NCBI GenBank assembly: GCA_017429345.1
Contig: JAFRPB010000016.1
Location: forward strand, 1-46,348
Reading direction: 5' to 3'
DNA length: 46,348 nt
Origin: Clostridia bacterium
GTDB lineage: Bacteria > Bacillota > Clostridia > Oscillospirales > Acutalibacteraceae
A program made the translations under genes and the position numbers. This document shows positions 16,680 to 25,997 of this stretch, in pieces (positions within the stretch are counted from its first letter, which is position 1; every line of letters begins with the position of its first letter). The notes under the pieces are model-generated. The model did no database searches and was not told the DNA's origin. It was given only the letters and a program-made list of their open reading frames with translations.

Positions 16680-19271
16680 TCAGTATCTTCCGATCTCCGA
16701 GATCGGGATCTGCTCAAAGCCGGGGATCTCGTCGAACACCGGCGCGTCGTCACGCAAGGTATAGTCGCCGTTTTCCGGGTCGACGAACAGCTTTTTCAGC
16801 GCGTTTAATTTATAGATCGCGTTGCCCGAAAGATCGCTGTACCGGTACACGCTCTCGTCCGCGCTGCCGAAGGAACCCTCGTACTGCACGATCAGATTCC
16901 CGCTTACTTTACTGTTCGCGGGGTTCGGGATGAAATTCGGGTTTTCCGTGTCGGAATAGTCGAGCGACCAGTCCGCGGTATACGGGTAGGCTTTTTGCCA
17001 GATCTCACCCCGCCACGGCATCGCCTCAAGGTTCTGCTGCATATCCGCGCCCTCGCGGCTGTGCTTGAACCAGGATTCCTCGTGCAGCGCGCCGTCCAGC
17101 GCGCGTTCGTCGTAGCAAACGGGCGTACTGCAGTTGATCAGCACGTTGTTATAAACGCAATTGTCCCTGCCGCCGCCGATCAGAAAGCCGTTGCTCTTCA
17201 CGCCTACGATCAGGTTGCCGTAAGCGGTCTGCCCCGAAAGTCCGTCGTCCCAGTAGATGCCGTTCGGCTCGCGCTTTTTGTCGCCGACGTGATACATCGC
17301 GTTATAGCGCACGACGCAGCCGCCGCAGTCCCAGCGCCTGCCCGCGTAGACCGCGCTGCAGTCGTCGGACTTGAGCGCCACGTCGTACATCAGATTATAT
17401 TCGATCAGCATATCGTTGCCGCAGTAAAAGATCGCCTGCTGCGGGGAATCGTGGAATTCGTTGTGCGCGCAGACGTTGCCGACGCCGTTCAGGTTCACGC
17501 CCGGCCCCGCGGTGAACGCCACCTCTGAATAATGGTGAAACAGGCAGTTTTCGACACGGTTATTGCCGGGCGTCAGCGTCTCGCGGTCGCCGCCCGCGAT
17601 ATCCGCGCCAGCCGCGCCGATATGCGCAAACTCGCAATTCTCCACCGTATTGTCATATCCGTTTATCACAACGCCGATCCCGGAAAGCTCCGAGATCAGG
17701 CAGTCGGAGATGAGGATATCGTTCCCTTCGATCCGGAAGCCGCTGCCGCGCGTGCCGCGGACGGAAAGCCCCTCGAAGCGCAGATGATCCGCTCCCGTCA
17801 CGCAAATGAGGTCTTCGACGGAGAGGGACAGACTGAGCTGCGCCGCCGCAAGATCGCCCTCCGGATAGAGATAGACCATGCCGGTATCGCGGTCGAGATA
17901 CCACTCGCCGGGGCTGTCCAGCTCCTCGATCACGTTGAAAATATAGTAATCGGAACCCGGCACCGCGCCGTAAACGCTTACGTAGGCGGGCTCCATCGTT
18001 CTTTCTTCGTAATTGAAGCTCTTGAGCGGCGAGGTCCCGTCCGCCCAGTTATACATCAGCGCCGTCCAGAGCCAGACGTTATCGAGCGAGGCGTAGCCGT
18101 TCACCCGCTTCGCGACGGCGGGATCGACCGTAAAGATCGTCGTTTCGGGGTTGCGCATCTCATCCCACCCCGGCAGCTGCGAATGGTTGCTGGTGGAGCT
18201 CTCTCTGCCCACGCCCTCGCGGACCACGCTCACGACCTTCAGCGTGCCGCTGTCGGGATAACGCGCGGTCGTCATCGGCGCGCCGTTATAATAAAGCACG
18301 CAGGGGACGGGGCCGGTGGTGTCGCCGTCGTAGTGCGAGGCGGTGGAATAGCCGCCCACGGAATAGAGCTTGCCCCAATCGGCGGCGGTGAGACCGAGTT
18401 TTGTCAGATCCGCGCAGACGACGTTTTTCTTCGCATCCGCCGAGAGGCGGGAGAGCGTTTCCCCGTCCTGAACGGCGGTGAACGACGCGGGATCGAGCGT
18501 TTTGCCGCCGTTCAATATTACCTCGCCGTCGCCGTAGGCGCGGTAAGTGATCGGGCAGCTCTCCGTCCCACCGTCTTCGGCGGTGAATTCGATCTGTTTT
18601 ACGGGATACTCGCCCGCCTTCAGCGCGACGGTAACGCCGGTTCTGCCGGTCTTATCCATTTCCCGCACAAGGTCGCGGGCTTTTTCTATCGTGGCAAGAG
18701 GATGTTCAAAGCTGCCGTCGGCGTCGTCGCTGCCGTCCGGCGAGATATAGAGATCGGCGTCGTCCGCAAGCGCGGTCTCGAGCTCGGTGAAGCTGCCGAA
18801 GCCCGTCGGCGCGGCTGCCGCTCCGGGGCCCCAGATATAATAGAGCTTCGCGACGATCGATCCGTACGGGATCAACGACAGCGCGGCGCACAGAAGCAGC
18901 GCGAGCGCCCCCTGCCACACGGCGGGCTTCCCGGTCTTTCTGCGCAGCAGAACGAGACAGACGAGAAACGCCGCCGCGGTGATCGCGAAGAAAATGACGC
19001 TCACGTTCCGCTCCGAGATATCCCATACGGTCCTGCACGCGGTGGCGACGCCGAACAGCAGAGCGGCGAACAGCACGCCGCAGACGATCGCGACCGGACG
19101 TTTTTTGACGATCCCCCACAGAATAACGGAGAGCCCCGCGCCGAACAGCAGGATCGAGATGGCGTAGAGCGGGAAATTCCAGCTCGCGACGAAGCCGTAA
19201 TAAAACACGATATGCCCCGCCGCGCACAGCGCGAGGGCGAGGATCGTCGGTATGGCCGGCTTTATTTTCAT
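16680..19271 (-). CDS. Five-helix membrane-anchored right-handed beta-helix protein (paralogue 5)
   Basis: 863 aa from ATG 19271; an ATG nine bases earlier is only one base from the GGAG site and is unlikely. Helices at about 6-28, 33-54, 59-79, 90-109 and 117-135. The loops KKRP (56-59) and RRKTGK (110-115) are inside by the positive-inside rule, so the domain from about 172 on is extracellular. Entry motif DGSDDADGS at 179-187, ARYPD, PGEWYLDRDTG, SDDCSAVYAGRRW and GIYWDDGLSG follow. Close to paralogue 3. First gene behind the leftward promoter at 19358-19386. A beta-helix glycosidase or lyase is likely; the multi-pass anchor is not something I associate with known families of this fold. 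Confidence 0.87.
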   Translation of the reverse strand: MKIKPAIPTILALALCAAGHIVFYYGFVASWNFPLYAISILLFGAGLSVILWGIVKKRPVAIVCGVLFAALLFGVATACRTVWDISERNVSVIFFAITAAAFLVCLVLLRRKTGKPAVWQGALALLLCAALSLIPYGSIVAKLYYIWGPGAAAAPTGFGSFTELETALADDADLYISPDGSDDADGSFEHPLATIEKARDLVREMDKTGRTGVTVALKAGEYPVKQIEFTAEDGGTESCPITYRAYGDGEVILNGGKTLDPASFTAVQDGETLSRLSADAKKNVVCADLTKLGLTAADWGKLYSVGGYSTASHYDGDTTGPVPCVLYYNGAPMTTARYPDSGTLKVVSVVREGVGRESSTSNHSQLPGWDEMRNPETTIFTVDPAVAKRVNGYASLDNVWLWTALMYNWADGTSPLKSFNYEERTMEPAYVSVYGAVPGSDYYIFNVIEELDSPGEWYLDRDTGMVYLYPEGDLAAAQLSLSLSVEDLICVTGADHLRFEGLSVRGTRGSGFRIEGNDILISDCLISELSGIGVVINGYDNTVENCEFAHIGAAGADIAGGDRETLTPGNNRVENCLFHHYSEVAFTAGPGVNLNGVGNVCAHNEFHDSPQQAIFYCGNDMLIEYNLMYDVALKSDDCSAVYAGRRWDCGGCVVRYNAMYHVGDKKREPNGIYWDDGLSGQTAYGNLIVGVKSNGFLIGGGRDNCVYNNVLINCSTPVCYDERALDGALHEESWFKHSREGADMQQNLEAMPWRGEIWQKAYPYTADWSLDYSDTENPNFIPNPANSKVSGNLIVQYEGSFGSADESVYRYSDLSGNAIYKLNALKKLFVDPENGDYTLRDDAPVFDEIPGFEQIPISEIGRY

Positions 19272-19357
19272 TGATATCATACTCCTTTATTTTTGCCCGG
19301 CGGCGCATCGTGGGAGACCGGGAGCGGCAGCGGCTCAGATATCGGTTACATAAATCC

Positions 19358-19386
19358 ATTCTATACACGGGCGCGCGTTTTGTCAA
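19358..19386 (-). promoter_or_regulatory. Sigma-A promoter for the leftward cluster
   Basis: On the minus strand TTGACA (19386-19381), a 17-bp spacer and TAGAAT (19363-19358). Expected start near 19351 gives an 80-base leader before paralogue 5. It faces away from the BspA promoter, with an AT-rich stretch between them. Confidence 0.8.
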
Positions 19387-19418
19387 TCTTATATATTTAT
19401 TATATTTTTATATTGTTC

Positions 19419-19448
19419 TTGAAATTTTGTGCGCGAATATGCTACAGT
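19419..19448 (+). promoter_or_regulatory. Promoter for the BspA/dockerin gene
   Basis: TTGAAA (19419-19424), an 18-bp spacer and TACAGT (19443-19448) with a TGC extended -10 element just before it. Expected start near 19455, about 83 bases before the ATG. Confidence 0.65.
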
Positions 19449-19537
19449 ATCAATATAAACACGAGCCGGCGGTCCGTACGGTCCCGCCGCGGAAGATCCC
19501 GCCGGCACAGAACGCAGCCGTGAAAGGAAGATGCGAA

Positions 19538-22500
19538 ATGAAGAAAACAATTGCGATCCTGCTGACCGTCGTGATGCTCTTTGGCCTTGCGCCCGTTTCG
19601 GAGCTTGCGAAGCTCGACCTCCCCGCGTTCCCGATCCGCGCGGAGGCGTTGAGCGGCTCCTGCGGCGCGCACGTCAGCTGGAAGCTGGACAGCGACGGCG
19701 TCCTGACGATCACCGGCACCGGCGCGATGACCGATTATGAGCAGACGGGCGAAAACATATCCCCGTTCAACGCCTCTTCATCGGTCAAAAAGGTCGTGAT
19801 CGAAAACGGCGTGACGGGCGTCGGCAAGTGCGCTTTTTACAACTGCGCCTCGCTGACGGAAGCGACGCTCCCGGACAGCCTGACAACGCTCGGGGACCGC
19901 GCGTTCTTCGGCTGCAAGACGCTCGAAAAGCTCACGGTCCCCGCCGGAGTGACGAGCGTCGGCGCGCACGCGTTCCGAAGCTGCAGCACGCTTGTCAGCG
20001 TGACGATCCCGAAGAAAACGACCTGGGTCGGCGCGTACGCTTTTTACGGCACGGCGCTGACGGACGTATATTACGGCGGCGACGCGTCGGATCGGGGCGG
20101 CATCACCGTCGGCGGCGGCAATACGCTCTTTGACGGCGCGACCTTCCATTATATCAGGGGAACGTGCGGCGCGAGTCTGAATTATGAGATCGGCGGCGAC
20201 GGCACGCTGACGATCACCGGCTCGGGGCCGATGACGGATTATAACAGACTCGCGGAATTTCCCGGCAGCACTTCTCCGTTTGCCGGCGACGAAAGAATCA
20301 AAAAGCTCGCGATCAGCGGCGCAGCGACCGTCGGCAGTTACGCGTTCGGCGGCTGCGAAAACCTTGCGAAGGCGACGGTCCCGGGCAGCGTGACGCATAT
20401 CAAGCCCTATGCGTTCAGCGGCTGCGGAGCGCTGACGGAGATCACGCTCAGCGACGGTGTGGCGAAAATCGGCGACGGCGCGTTTATGGAATGTTCCGCC
20501 CTTCAGAGCGTGACGATCCCCGGCAGCGTGAGCGGCGAAAACGCGCTCGGCAAAAGCGTGTTCCTGTACTGTACGGCGCTGAAGACCGCGGTGCTTCAAA
20601 GCGGCGTTTCCCGCGTCGGCGACGGTATGTTCAGCGACTGTCAGGCGCTGAAGTCCGTGACGCTCCCCGAAAGCGTGACAGCCATCGGCAAGGAAGCGTT
20701 CTTCGGCTGCGCGGCGCTGTCTGACGTGACGATCCCCGCAAACGTAACCCAGATCGGCTCCGCGGCGTTCGCCTCCTGTGAGGGGCTTTTGACGCTGACG
20801 ATCCCGGACCGGGTCGCGTCAATCGGCGAGATGGCGTTTCAGGACTGCAAAAAACTGAGACTCGTCACGCTCCCGGCCGATCTGACGGAGGTCGAGACCT
20901 CCCTGTTTTCGGGCTGCGAGAAGCTGTCGGAGATCGCGATCCCGGAGAACGTGACCTCGATCGGCACCTCCGCGTTCCGCGGCTGCAGCGCGATGCAGAG
21001 CGTAACGATCCCGCAGAGCGTAACGAAGATCCGCGACTACGCGTTCTACGGATGCGGCGCGCTGAAATACGTTTATTACACCGGCGACGCCGGGAACTGG
21101 GACAAATTCAAAGACAGCGTCCAGGTAGGCGACGGCAACGAAGACCTGACCGGCGCACATCTGATCAGTGCCGATATCGGCAAAAACCTCACGTGGACGC
21201 TTTCGGCAGACGGCACGCTGACGATCTCGGGCACGGGACCGATGAAGAACTTTGACAGCCTGAACGAATACCCCTACAGCGCGTCCCCCTTTGCCGGCAA
21301 CGACAAGATCAAAAAGCTCGTGATCGAAGACGGCGTGACGGGCGTCGGCAGCGGCGCGCTCCGCGGATGCCGGTATCTCGAAGAAGCCGAGCTCGCGGAC
21401 AGCGTGCTGACGATCGGCGACAGCGCGTTCAACGCGTGCGAATCGCTGAAGGAATTCACGATCCCCGACGGCGTGACCGCGATCGGCGACTCCGCCTTCT
21501 CAACATGCTACGCGCTGAAAAAAGTCATCATCCCTTCAAGCGTGACGACCATCGGTAAAGAGACGTTTTACGATTGTTTCGAGTTGACGGAAGCCGCGCT
21601 TCCCGCAGCCTTGACCGAGATCGGCAAAAAGGCGTTCTACGAATGCCACGAGCTGACGGAAGCCGCGCTTCCCGCAGCCCTGACCGAGATCGGCGACGGC
21701 GCGTTCGCTTTCTGCGAAAAACTGACGGAGGTCGTGATCCCCGACGGTATGACCGCGATCGGTCCGGAGGTGTTCTTCGGCTGCGCCGCGCTGACGGACG
21801 TGATGATCCCCGACAGCGTAACGGTCATCGGTGAATACGCGTTCAGCGACTGCACGGCGCTGAAGGGAATCACGATCCCCGGCGCGGCGACCGAGATCGG
21901 CGCACTCGCGTTTTCAGGCTGTGCGGCGCTGAAGCAGATCAGGCTCCCCGAGGGTCTGACGACGATCGGCAACAGCGCGTTTGCGGACTGCGCGGCGCTG
22001 ACGGACGTGACGATCCCGAACAGCGTCACGACGATCGACGCTTTCGCATTTCATGACTGCGCAGCGCTGACGGAGATCGCACTCCCGACCGGCATCACAA
22101 ATCTCGGGGAGAGCGTTTTCGACGGCTGCGCCGCTCTGAAAAGCGTGACGATCCCCGGGAATGTGACCGAAATCGGGTATTCTGCCTTCAGAGGCTGCGC
22201 CGCTCTGAAAAGCGTGACGATCCCCGGGAAGGTGACCGAGATCCGGAATTCCGCTTTCCGCGACTGCGATGCGCTCGAGGCGGTCTACTACGGCGGCGAA
22301 AAGACCGGTTGGGAAAACGACGTCTCGATCGATTATGAAAACGATCCGCTTACCGGCGCGAGAATGTACTTCGCCCGGGGCATGTGCGGCGACAACGCGT
22401 CGTATACGCTCGGTGAGGACGGTACGCTGACGATCTCCGGCACGGGCGCGACGACAGATCATACGGCGCAAAGCGATGATCCATACAGCGATTCGCCCTT

Positions 22501-24388
22501 TGCCGGGAATGAAAAGATCAGAAAGATCGTGATCGAAAACGCCATAACGGGCGTGGGCGACAACACGTTCGTCTCCTGCCCGGCGCTCGGGGCGGTGATG
22601 CTGCCGGAGAGCATCGCGAAGATCGGCGACGGCGCGTTCCGCGCGTGCGGCGCGCTTGCCGACGCATATTACGACGGCACGCCGCAGCAATGGGGCGCGA
22701 TCCCGGTCGGCAGCGACAACGACGCTCTGACCGGCGCGGCGATGCATTACGGCAAGATCCCGTTCACCGTGACCTACGACGCGAACGGCGGTAAAAATGC
22801 GCCGGCCGCCCAGACGGGGGCCGGAAGCATAACATTGACCGACGCGAAACCGAAAAAAACGCGAAAGCTGACGCTGGACGCGAATGGCGGCGAAGTCTCC
22901 GAAACGACGATCAAACGCAGCGTAACGTTCACGGCCTGGAACACCGCGGCGGACGGCTCCGGCACGGCGTACGCCCCCGGCGAGGTATACATCGGCACGG
23001 CGGACGTGACGCTGTACGCGCAGTGGACGAACCCGACCGTCGGCGCGCTGCCGGCGCCGGTGCGCGACGGTTACGTCTTCCTCGGCTGGTACACCAAAGC
23101 GAAGGGCGGCGTAAAAATCGTCGCAAACACGGAACTGACCGCCGATCTAACGATCTACGCCCACTATAAGATAGACCACGTCCACGAATACATACAGAAG
23201 TCCGACGAAGATTACCACTGGATGGAATGCGTCTGCAGCGATATCATCGATATGGAAGCGCATACCTTCGGAGACTGGATCGTCGACCGGGAGCCGACCG
23301 CAACCGAGGCCGGGGAAAAGCACCGCGTCTGCACCGTTTGCGGTTACGCCGATACGGAGCCCATCCCCGCGACGGGCGAGCCGGAAACGACCGCTCCGAC
23401 GCAGCCGTCCGAGCCCGAAACGACCGAAAACGAGCCGACCGAGCCGACGCAGCCGAGCGAACCCGAAACGACCGGAACGGCGCCGACCGAGCCGACGCAG
23501 CCTTCTGTGCCCGAGACGACCGAACCGGCGCCGACCGAGCCGACGCAGCCTTCTGTGCCCGAGACGACCGAACCGGTGCCGACCGAACCGACGCAGCCTT
23601 TCGTACCCGAGACGACCGAACCGACGGTGACCGAGCCGACGCAGCCTTCCGTACCCGAGACGACCGAACCGACGGTGACCGAGCCGACGCAGCCCTCCGA
23701 GCCCGGCACGACCGTGACGGAGCCGACAAATCCGACGCAGCCGTCCGAACCCAGCACGTCCGCGACGGAGCCGACAAATCCGACGCAGCCGTCCGAACCC
23801 GGCACGACCGAACCTGTGCCGACCGAGCCGACGCAGCCCTCCGAGCCCGGCACGACAGTGACGGAGCCGACCGAGCCGACGCAGCCCTCCGAGCCTGACA
23901 CGACGGGAACGGAACCGACAGAGCCGACGCAGCCCTCCGTACCCGATGAGATCACGACCGATCGCGTCGGACCAGATTCCTCCGACGAAAGCAAAGCTCG
24001 GGTCGACGACGAAAACAAACTGATCTTCGCTCTGCCGGGAAACGGCAACGAGGCGATACTCGGTCTGCTCGGCAACGCCCCGGGAATAAAAATCACCGAT
24101 AAAGACGGCAGGGAACTCGCCGGCGGCAAACCGGTCGGAACCGGTATGCGCTTCATAACCGCCGACGGCGAAACGTATTCCTTCATCATTCCGATGGACG
24201 TCAACGGCGACGGCAGGGTCAACTCGCAGGACGCGCGTCTCACGCTCAGAGCCGCTGCGAGACTCGAAACGCTCGAAGGCATCTACCTCACAGCTGCCGA
24301 CAGCGACGGAAACGGGAAAATCACCGCCTCCGACGCGAGAAAAGCCCTGCGCGCAGCGGCGAAGCTCGATATCATTACGCTGCGCTGA
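19538..24388 (+). CDS. BspA-like leucine-rich-repeat surface protein with type I dockerin
   Basis: 1616 aa; ATG 19538 has AAGGAAG seven bases upstream and opens a signal peptide (MKKTIAILLTVVMLFGLAP). Four modules, each beginning with an 'LTITGTGxMTDY...SPF' block, lead into BspA-type (LRR_5) repeats of 23 residues up to about residue 1070. Next are InlB/Listeria-Bacteroides-type repeats (YDANGG, about 1075-1212), a Cys-containing 'HTFGDW' segment, a TEPTQPSEPETT-type Pro/Thr linker (about 1281-1469), and a dockerin (about 1553-1616) with two calcium loops, DVNGDGRVN and DSDGNGKIT. Recent 69-bp duplications occur near 21586-21723 and 22129-22266. BspA repeats bind host or partner proteins; the dockerin should dock it to a cohesin scaffold, none of which is in the window. 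Confidence 0.93.
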   Translation: MKKTIAILLTVVMLFGLAPVSELAKLDLPAFPIRAEALSGSCGAHVSWKLDSDGVLTITGTGAMTDYEQTGENISPFNASSSVKKVVIENGVTGVGKCAFYNCASLTEATLPDSLTTLGDRAFFGCKTLEKLTVPAGVTSVGAHAFRSCSTLVSVTIPKKTTWVGAYAFYGTALTDVYYGGDASDRGGITVGGGNTLFDGATFHYIRGTCGASLNYEIGGDGTLTITGSGPMTDYNRLAEFPGSTSPFAGDERIKKLAISGAATVGSYAFGGCENLAKATVPGSVTHIKPYAFSGCGALTEITLSDGVAKIGDGAFMECSALQSVTIPGSVSGENALGKSVFLYCTALKTAVLQSGVSRVGDGMFSDCQALKSVTLPESVTAIGKEAFFGCAALSDVTIPANVTQIGSAAFASCEGLLTLTIPDRVASIGEMAFQDCKKLRLVTLPADLTEVETSLFSGCEKLSEIAIPENVTSIGTSAFRGCSAMQSVTIPQSVTKIRDYAFYGCGALKYVYYTGDAGNWDKFKDSVQVGDGNEDLTGAHLISADIGKNLTWTLSADGTLTISGTGPMKNFDSLNEYPYSASPFAGNDKIKKLVIEDGVTGVGSGALRGCRYLEEAELADSVLTIGDSAFNACESLKEFTIPDGVTAIGDSAFSTCYALKKVIIPSSVTTIGKETFYDCFELTEAALPAALTEIGKKAFYECHELTEAALPAALTEIGDGAFAFCEKLTEVVIPDGMTAIGPEVFFGCAALTDVMIPDSVTVIGEYAFSDCTALKGITIPGAATEIGALAFSGCAALKQIRLPEGLTTIGNSAFADCAALTDVTIPNSVTTIDAFAFHDCAALTEIALPTGITNLGESVFDGCAALKSVTIPGNVTEIGYSAFRGCAALKSVTIPGKVTEIRNSAFRDCDALEAVYYGGEKTGWENDVSIDYENDPLTGARMYFARGMCGDNASYTLGEDGTLTISGTGATTDHTAQSDDPYSDSPFAGNEKIRKIVIENAITGVGDNTFVSCPALGAVMLPESIAKIGDGAFRACGALADAYYDGTPQQWGAIPVGSDNDALTGAAMHYGKIPFTVTYDANGGKNAPAAQTGAGSITLTDAKPKKTRKLTLDANGGEVSETTIKRSVTFTAWNTAADGSGTAYAPGEVYIGTADVTLYAQWTNPTVGALPAPVRDGYVFLGWYTKAKGGVKIVANTELTADLTIYAHYKIDHVHEYIQKSDEDYHWMECVCSDIIDMEAHTFGDWIVDREPTATEAGEKHRVCTVCGYADTEPIPATGEPETTAPTQPSEPETTENEPTEPTQPSEPETTGTAPTEPTQPSVPETTEPAPTEPTQPSVPETTEPVPTEPTQPFVPETTEPTVTEPTQPSVPETTEPTVTEPTQPSEPGTTVTEPTNPTQPSEPSTSATEPTNPTQPSEPGTTEPVPTEPTQPSEPGTTVTEPTEPTQPSEPDTTGTEPTEPTQPSVPDEITTDRVGPDSSDESKARVDDENKLIFALPGNGNEAILGLLGNAPGIKITDKDGRELAGGKPVGTGMRFITADGETYSFIIPMDVNGDGRVNSQDARLTLRAAARLETLEGIYLTAADSDGNGKITASDARKALRAAAKLDIITLR

Positions 24389-24427
24389 ACAGCGCCGGTT
24401 TATCCGAAAGCCGCGCAGCCTTAACAG

Positions 24428-24466
24428 AAAAATCTCCGGGATCCCGAACAGACCCCGGAGATTTTT
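24428..24466. terminator. Bidirectional intrinsic terminator
   Basis: AAAAATCTCCGGG (24428-24440) pairs with CCCGGAGATTTTT (24454-24466), a 13-bp stem with a 13-base loop and T-runs on both strands. It serves the BspA gene (plus) and the converging ceramidase-like gene (minus). Confidence 0.92.
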
Positions 24467-24479
24467 TTATTTTATTCAA

Positions 24480-25970
24480 TTATCGCACACAGGCGGTCAG
24501 CGCGTCCATCGCGTCGATGATCACGCGCGCCTCGTTCGGACCGACGGAGTTCGTCTCCTCGTAGTGCGTTCTGCCGAACTGATCCTTGCAGATATCGAAA
24601 AAGCCCAGCCACTCGTTGTTCAAAAAATCGTTGTCGGGGATGATGTAGCCGAGCGCGTCGTTGCAGAGCCCGACGACGAAGCTGTGTTCACAGTCGGTCA
24701 TTTCCCGCAGCGGCTTGTATTCCGCGGCAAAGCCGTTCGCAGATTCCTCCGCCGGCAGGAAATTCCCGCTGTAGAACTCGGAATACAGCTCGCCGGGAAT
24801 CAGAAACATGCCGATCTGCTTTTCACCCAGCTCCAGATACGAGATCTCGGTCAGCACGTTCATCTCCGCGGTGAATTTCTGTTTTTCGATATCGTTGGTC
24901 AGAATACCGATCGTCTTGCCGAGCTTGAAGATCGTATTTTCGCACGCGATCGACAGCGCCTGCGATCTGATATTGACGAGCGGCGCGATCCGCGTCTCGT
25001 CGGCGACGGAGAGCACGATCTCGCCGATCTCTCTGCCGTACTGTTTCATATAAGCTTCACAGTCGAGGTCGGGATCCTTCAGCACGTCGTCGATCCGGTC
25101 GGAGGAGATCTGCCCGCCGATCGCGCCGTTGACGAACACAAATTCGCTGCCGGTCCTTTCTTCGATCTCTTTGCCCATATAGGCAGGGAAATCGGCACTG
25201 ACATTTTTCGTGCCCCTGCCGAGCAGCTCCGGATGGCAGGACATATTGACAACATAAAGCTCTTTGCCGCCGTCCGCGGGCGCGAAGCGCAGCCGCGTCA
25301 GCAGCGGATTAAAGTCGATCGGCGTTCTCGTGTCCGCAAGCTTCCCCGAAATATCCGCCGTGCCGTAATACAGCGTTCCGTCGGCACGGGCTTCATATGC
25401 GGCAATGATCGTCTCGGCTGCTTTTTCCTTGAGACTCTTCTGGAATTCCGCATCCTTGCCGTCGCTGACGTACGATTTGCCCCAAAGACCCTGCGTATCG
25501 ATCGCGGAATGGGAATGCGTCGCGCAGACGTTCACGGACTTGAGCGCAGGGATCTTCCCGCTTTCGATCACCAGCGCGCGGATCTCGTTGATATCGTGAC
25601 GGCTCAGGCCGACGCAGTCGATCGCGCAGAGCACGACCCCGCCGCGCCCGGTGTTGTCGTCAAGGTAGACCGCGCGGGCGTACATATCGTCCAGCACGCC
25701 CTCGGCGGGATTGTTCGAGTTATAGCCCGCGATATAATAGGTCTTTTCGCCCACGTCGTCCGGCGTCAGCACCGCCTTCGAGAAGCCGACCGTCCAGCAC
25801 GCGCCAGCGTCCGAAGAAAACGTTTCGTCGCCGGGCAGCATATATTTTGAAGCTTCCTCCTGCGTGGTAAACGACGCGAACGGGGAAAGCGTCAGGATGA
25901 TCAGCGCCGCCAGCACGGAAATGAGCTTTCTGACCGCGGCGGGCAGCCCTAAAAACCGAAGTACCGTCAT
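24480..25970 (-). CDS. Secreted neutral/alkaline ceramidase-like protein
   Basis: 496 aa; GGGAGG seven bases before ATG. An N-terminal hydrophobic segment (about 14-33) is a signal peptide or anchor. The body follows the N-terminal domain of neutral/alkaline non-lysosomal ceramidases and related proteins: VGFSKAVLTP, YIAGYN, AIDCVGLSRHDI, and a metal-site motif CATHSHSAIDTQGLWG (THSHSA at 151-156), then NMSCHPELLG and VNGAIGGQ. True ceramidases cut N-acyl sphingosines and carry a C-terminal Ig-like domain, which I do not see. It follows the GH39-like gene by 27 bases, so a role on glycolipid or another amide/ester in a sugar pathway is possible. Substrate uncertain. Confidence 0.75.
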   Translation of the reverse strand: MTVLRFLGLPAAVRKLISVLAALIILTLSPFASFTTQEEASKYMLPGDETFSSDAGACWTVGFSKAVLTPDDVGEKTYYIAGYNSNNPAEGVLDDMYARAVYLDDNTGRGGVVLCAIDCVGLSRHDINEIRALVIESGKIPALKSVNVCATHSHSAIDTQGLWGKSYVSDGKDAEFQKSLKEKAAETIIAAYEARADGTLYYGTADISGKLADTRTPIDFNPLLTRLRFAPADGGKELYVVNMSCHPELLGRGTKNVSADFPAYMGKEIEERTGSEFVFVNGAIGGQISSDRIDDVLKDPDLDCEAYMKQYGREIGEIVLSVADETRIAPLVNIRSQALSIACENTIFKLGKTIGILTNDIEKQKFTAEMNVLTEISYLELGEKQIGMFLIPGELYSEFYSGNFLPAEESANGFAAEYKPLREMTDCEHSFVVGLCNDALGYIIPDNDFLNNEWLGFFDICKDQFGRTHYEETNSVGPNEARVIIDAMDALTACVR

Positions 25971-25997
25971 AAAAAATCCTCCCGGAATATTGTTGCC

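Noticed and set aside
214-19271. Beta-helix proteins as phage tailspikes
   Set aside because: No phage genes nearby, multi-helix anchors present, and glycosidase-type motifs (ARYPN, PGEWYLDR) fit CAZyme-like proteins.
23380-23945. Possible frameshift or low-quality repeat in the TEPTQPSEPETT region
   Set aside because: The frame is uninterrupted into an intact dockerin; the Pro/Thr linker is typical of surface proteins.
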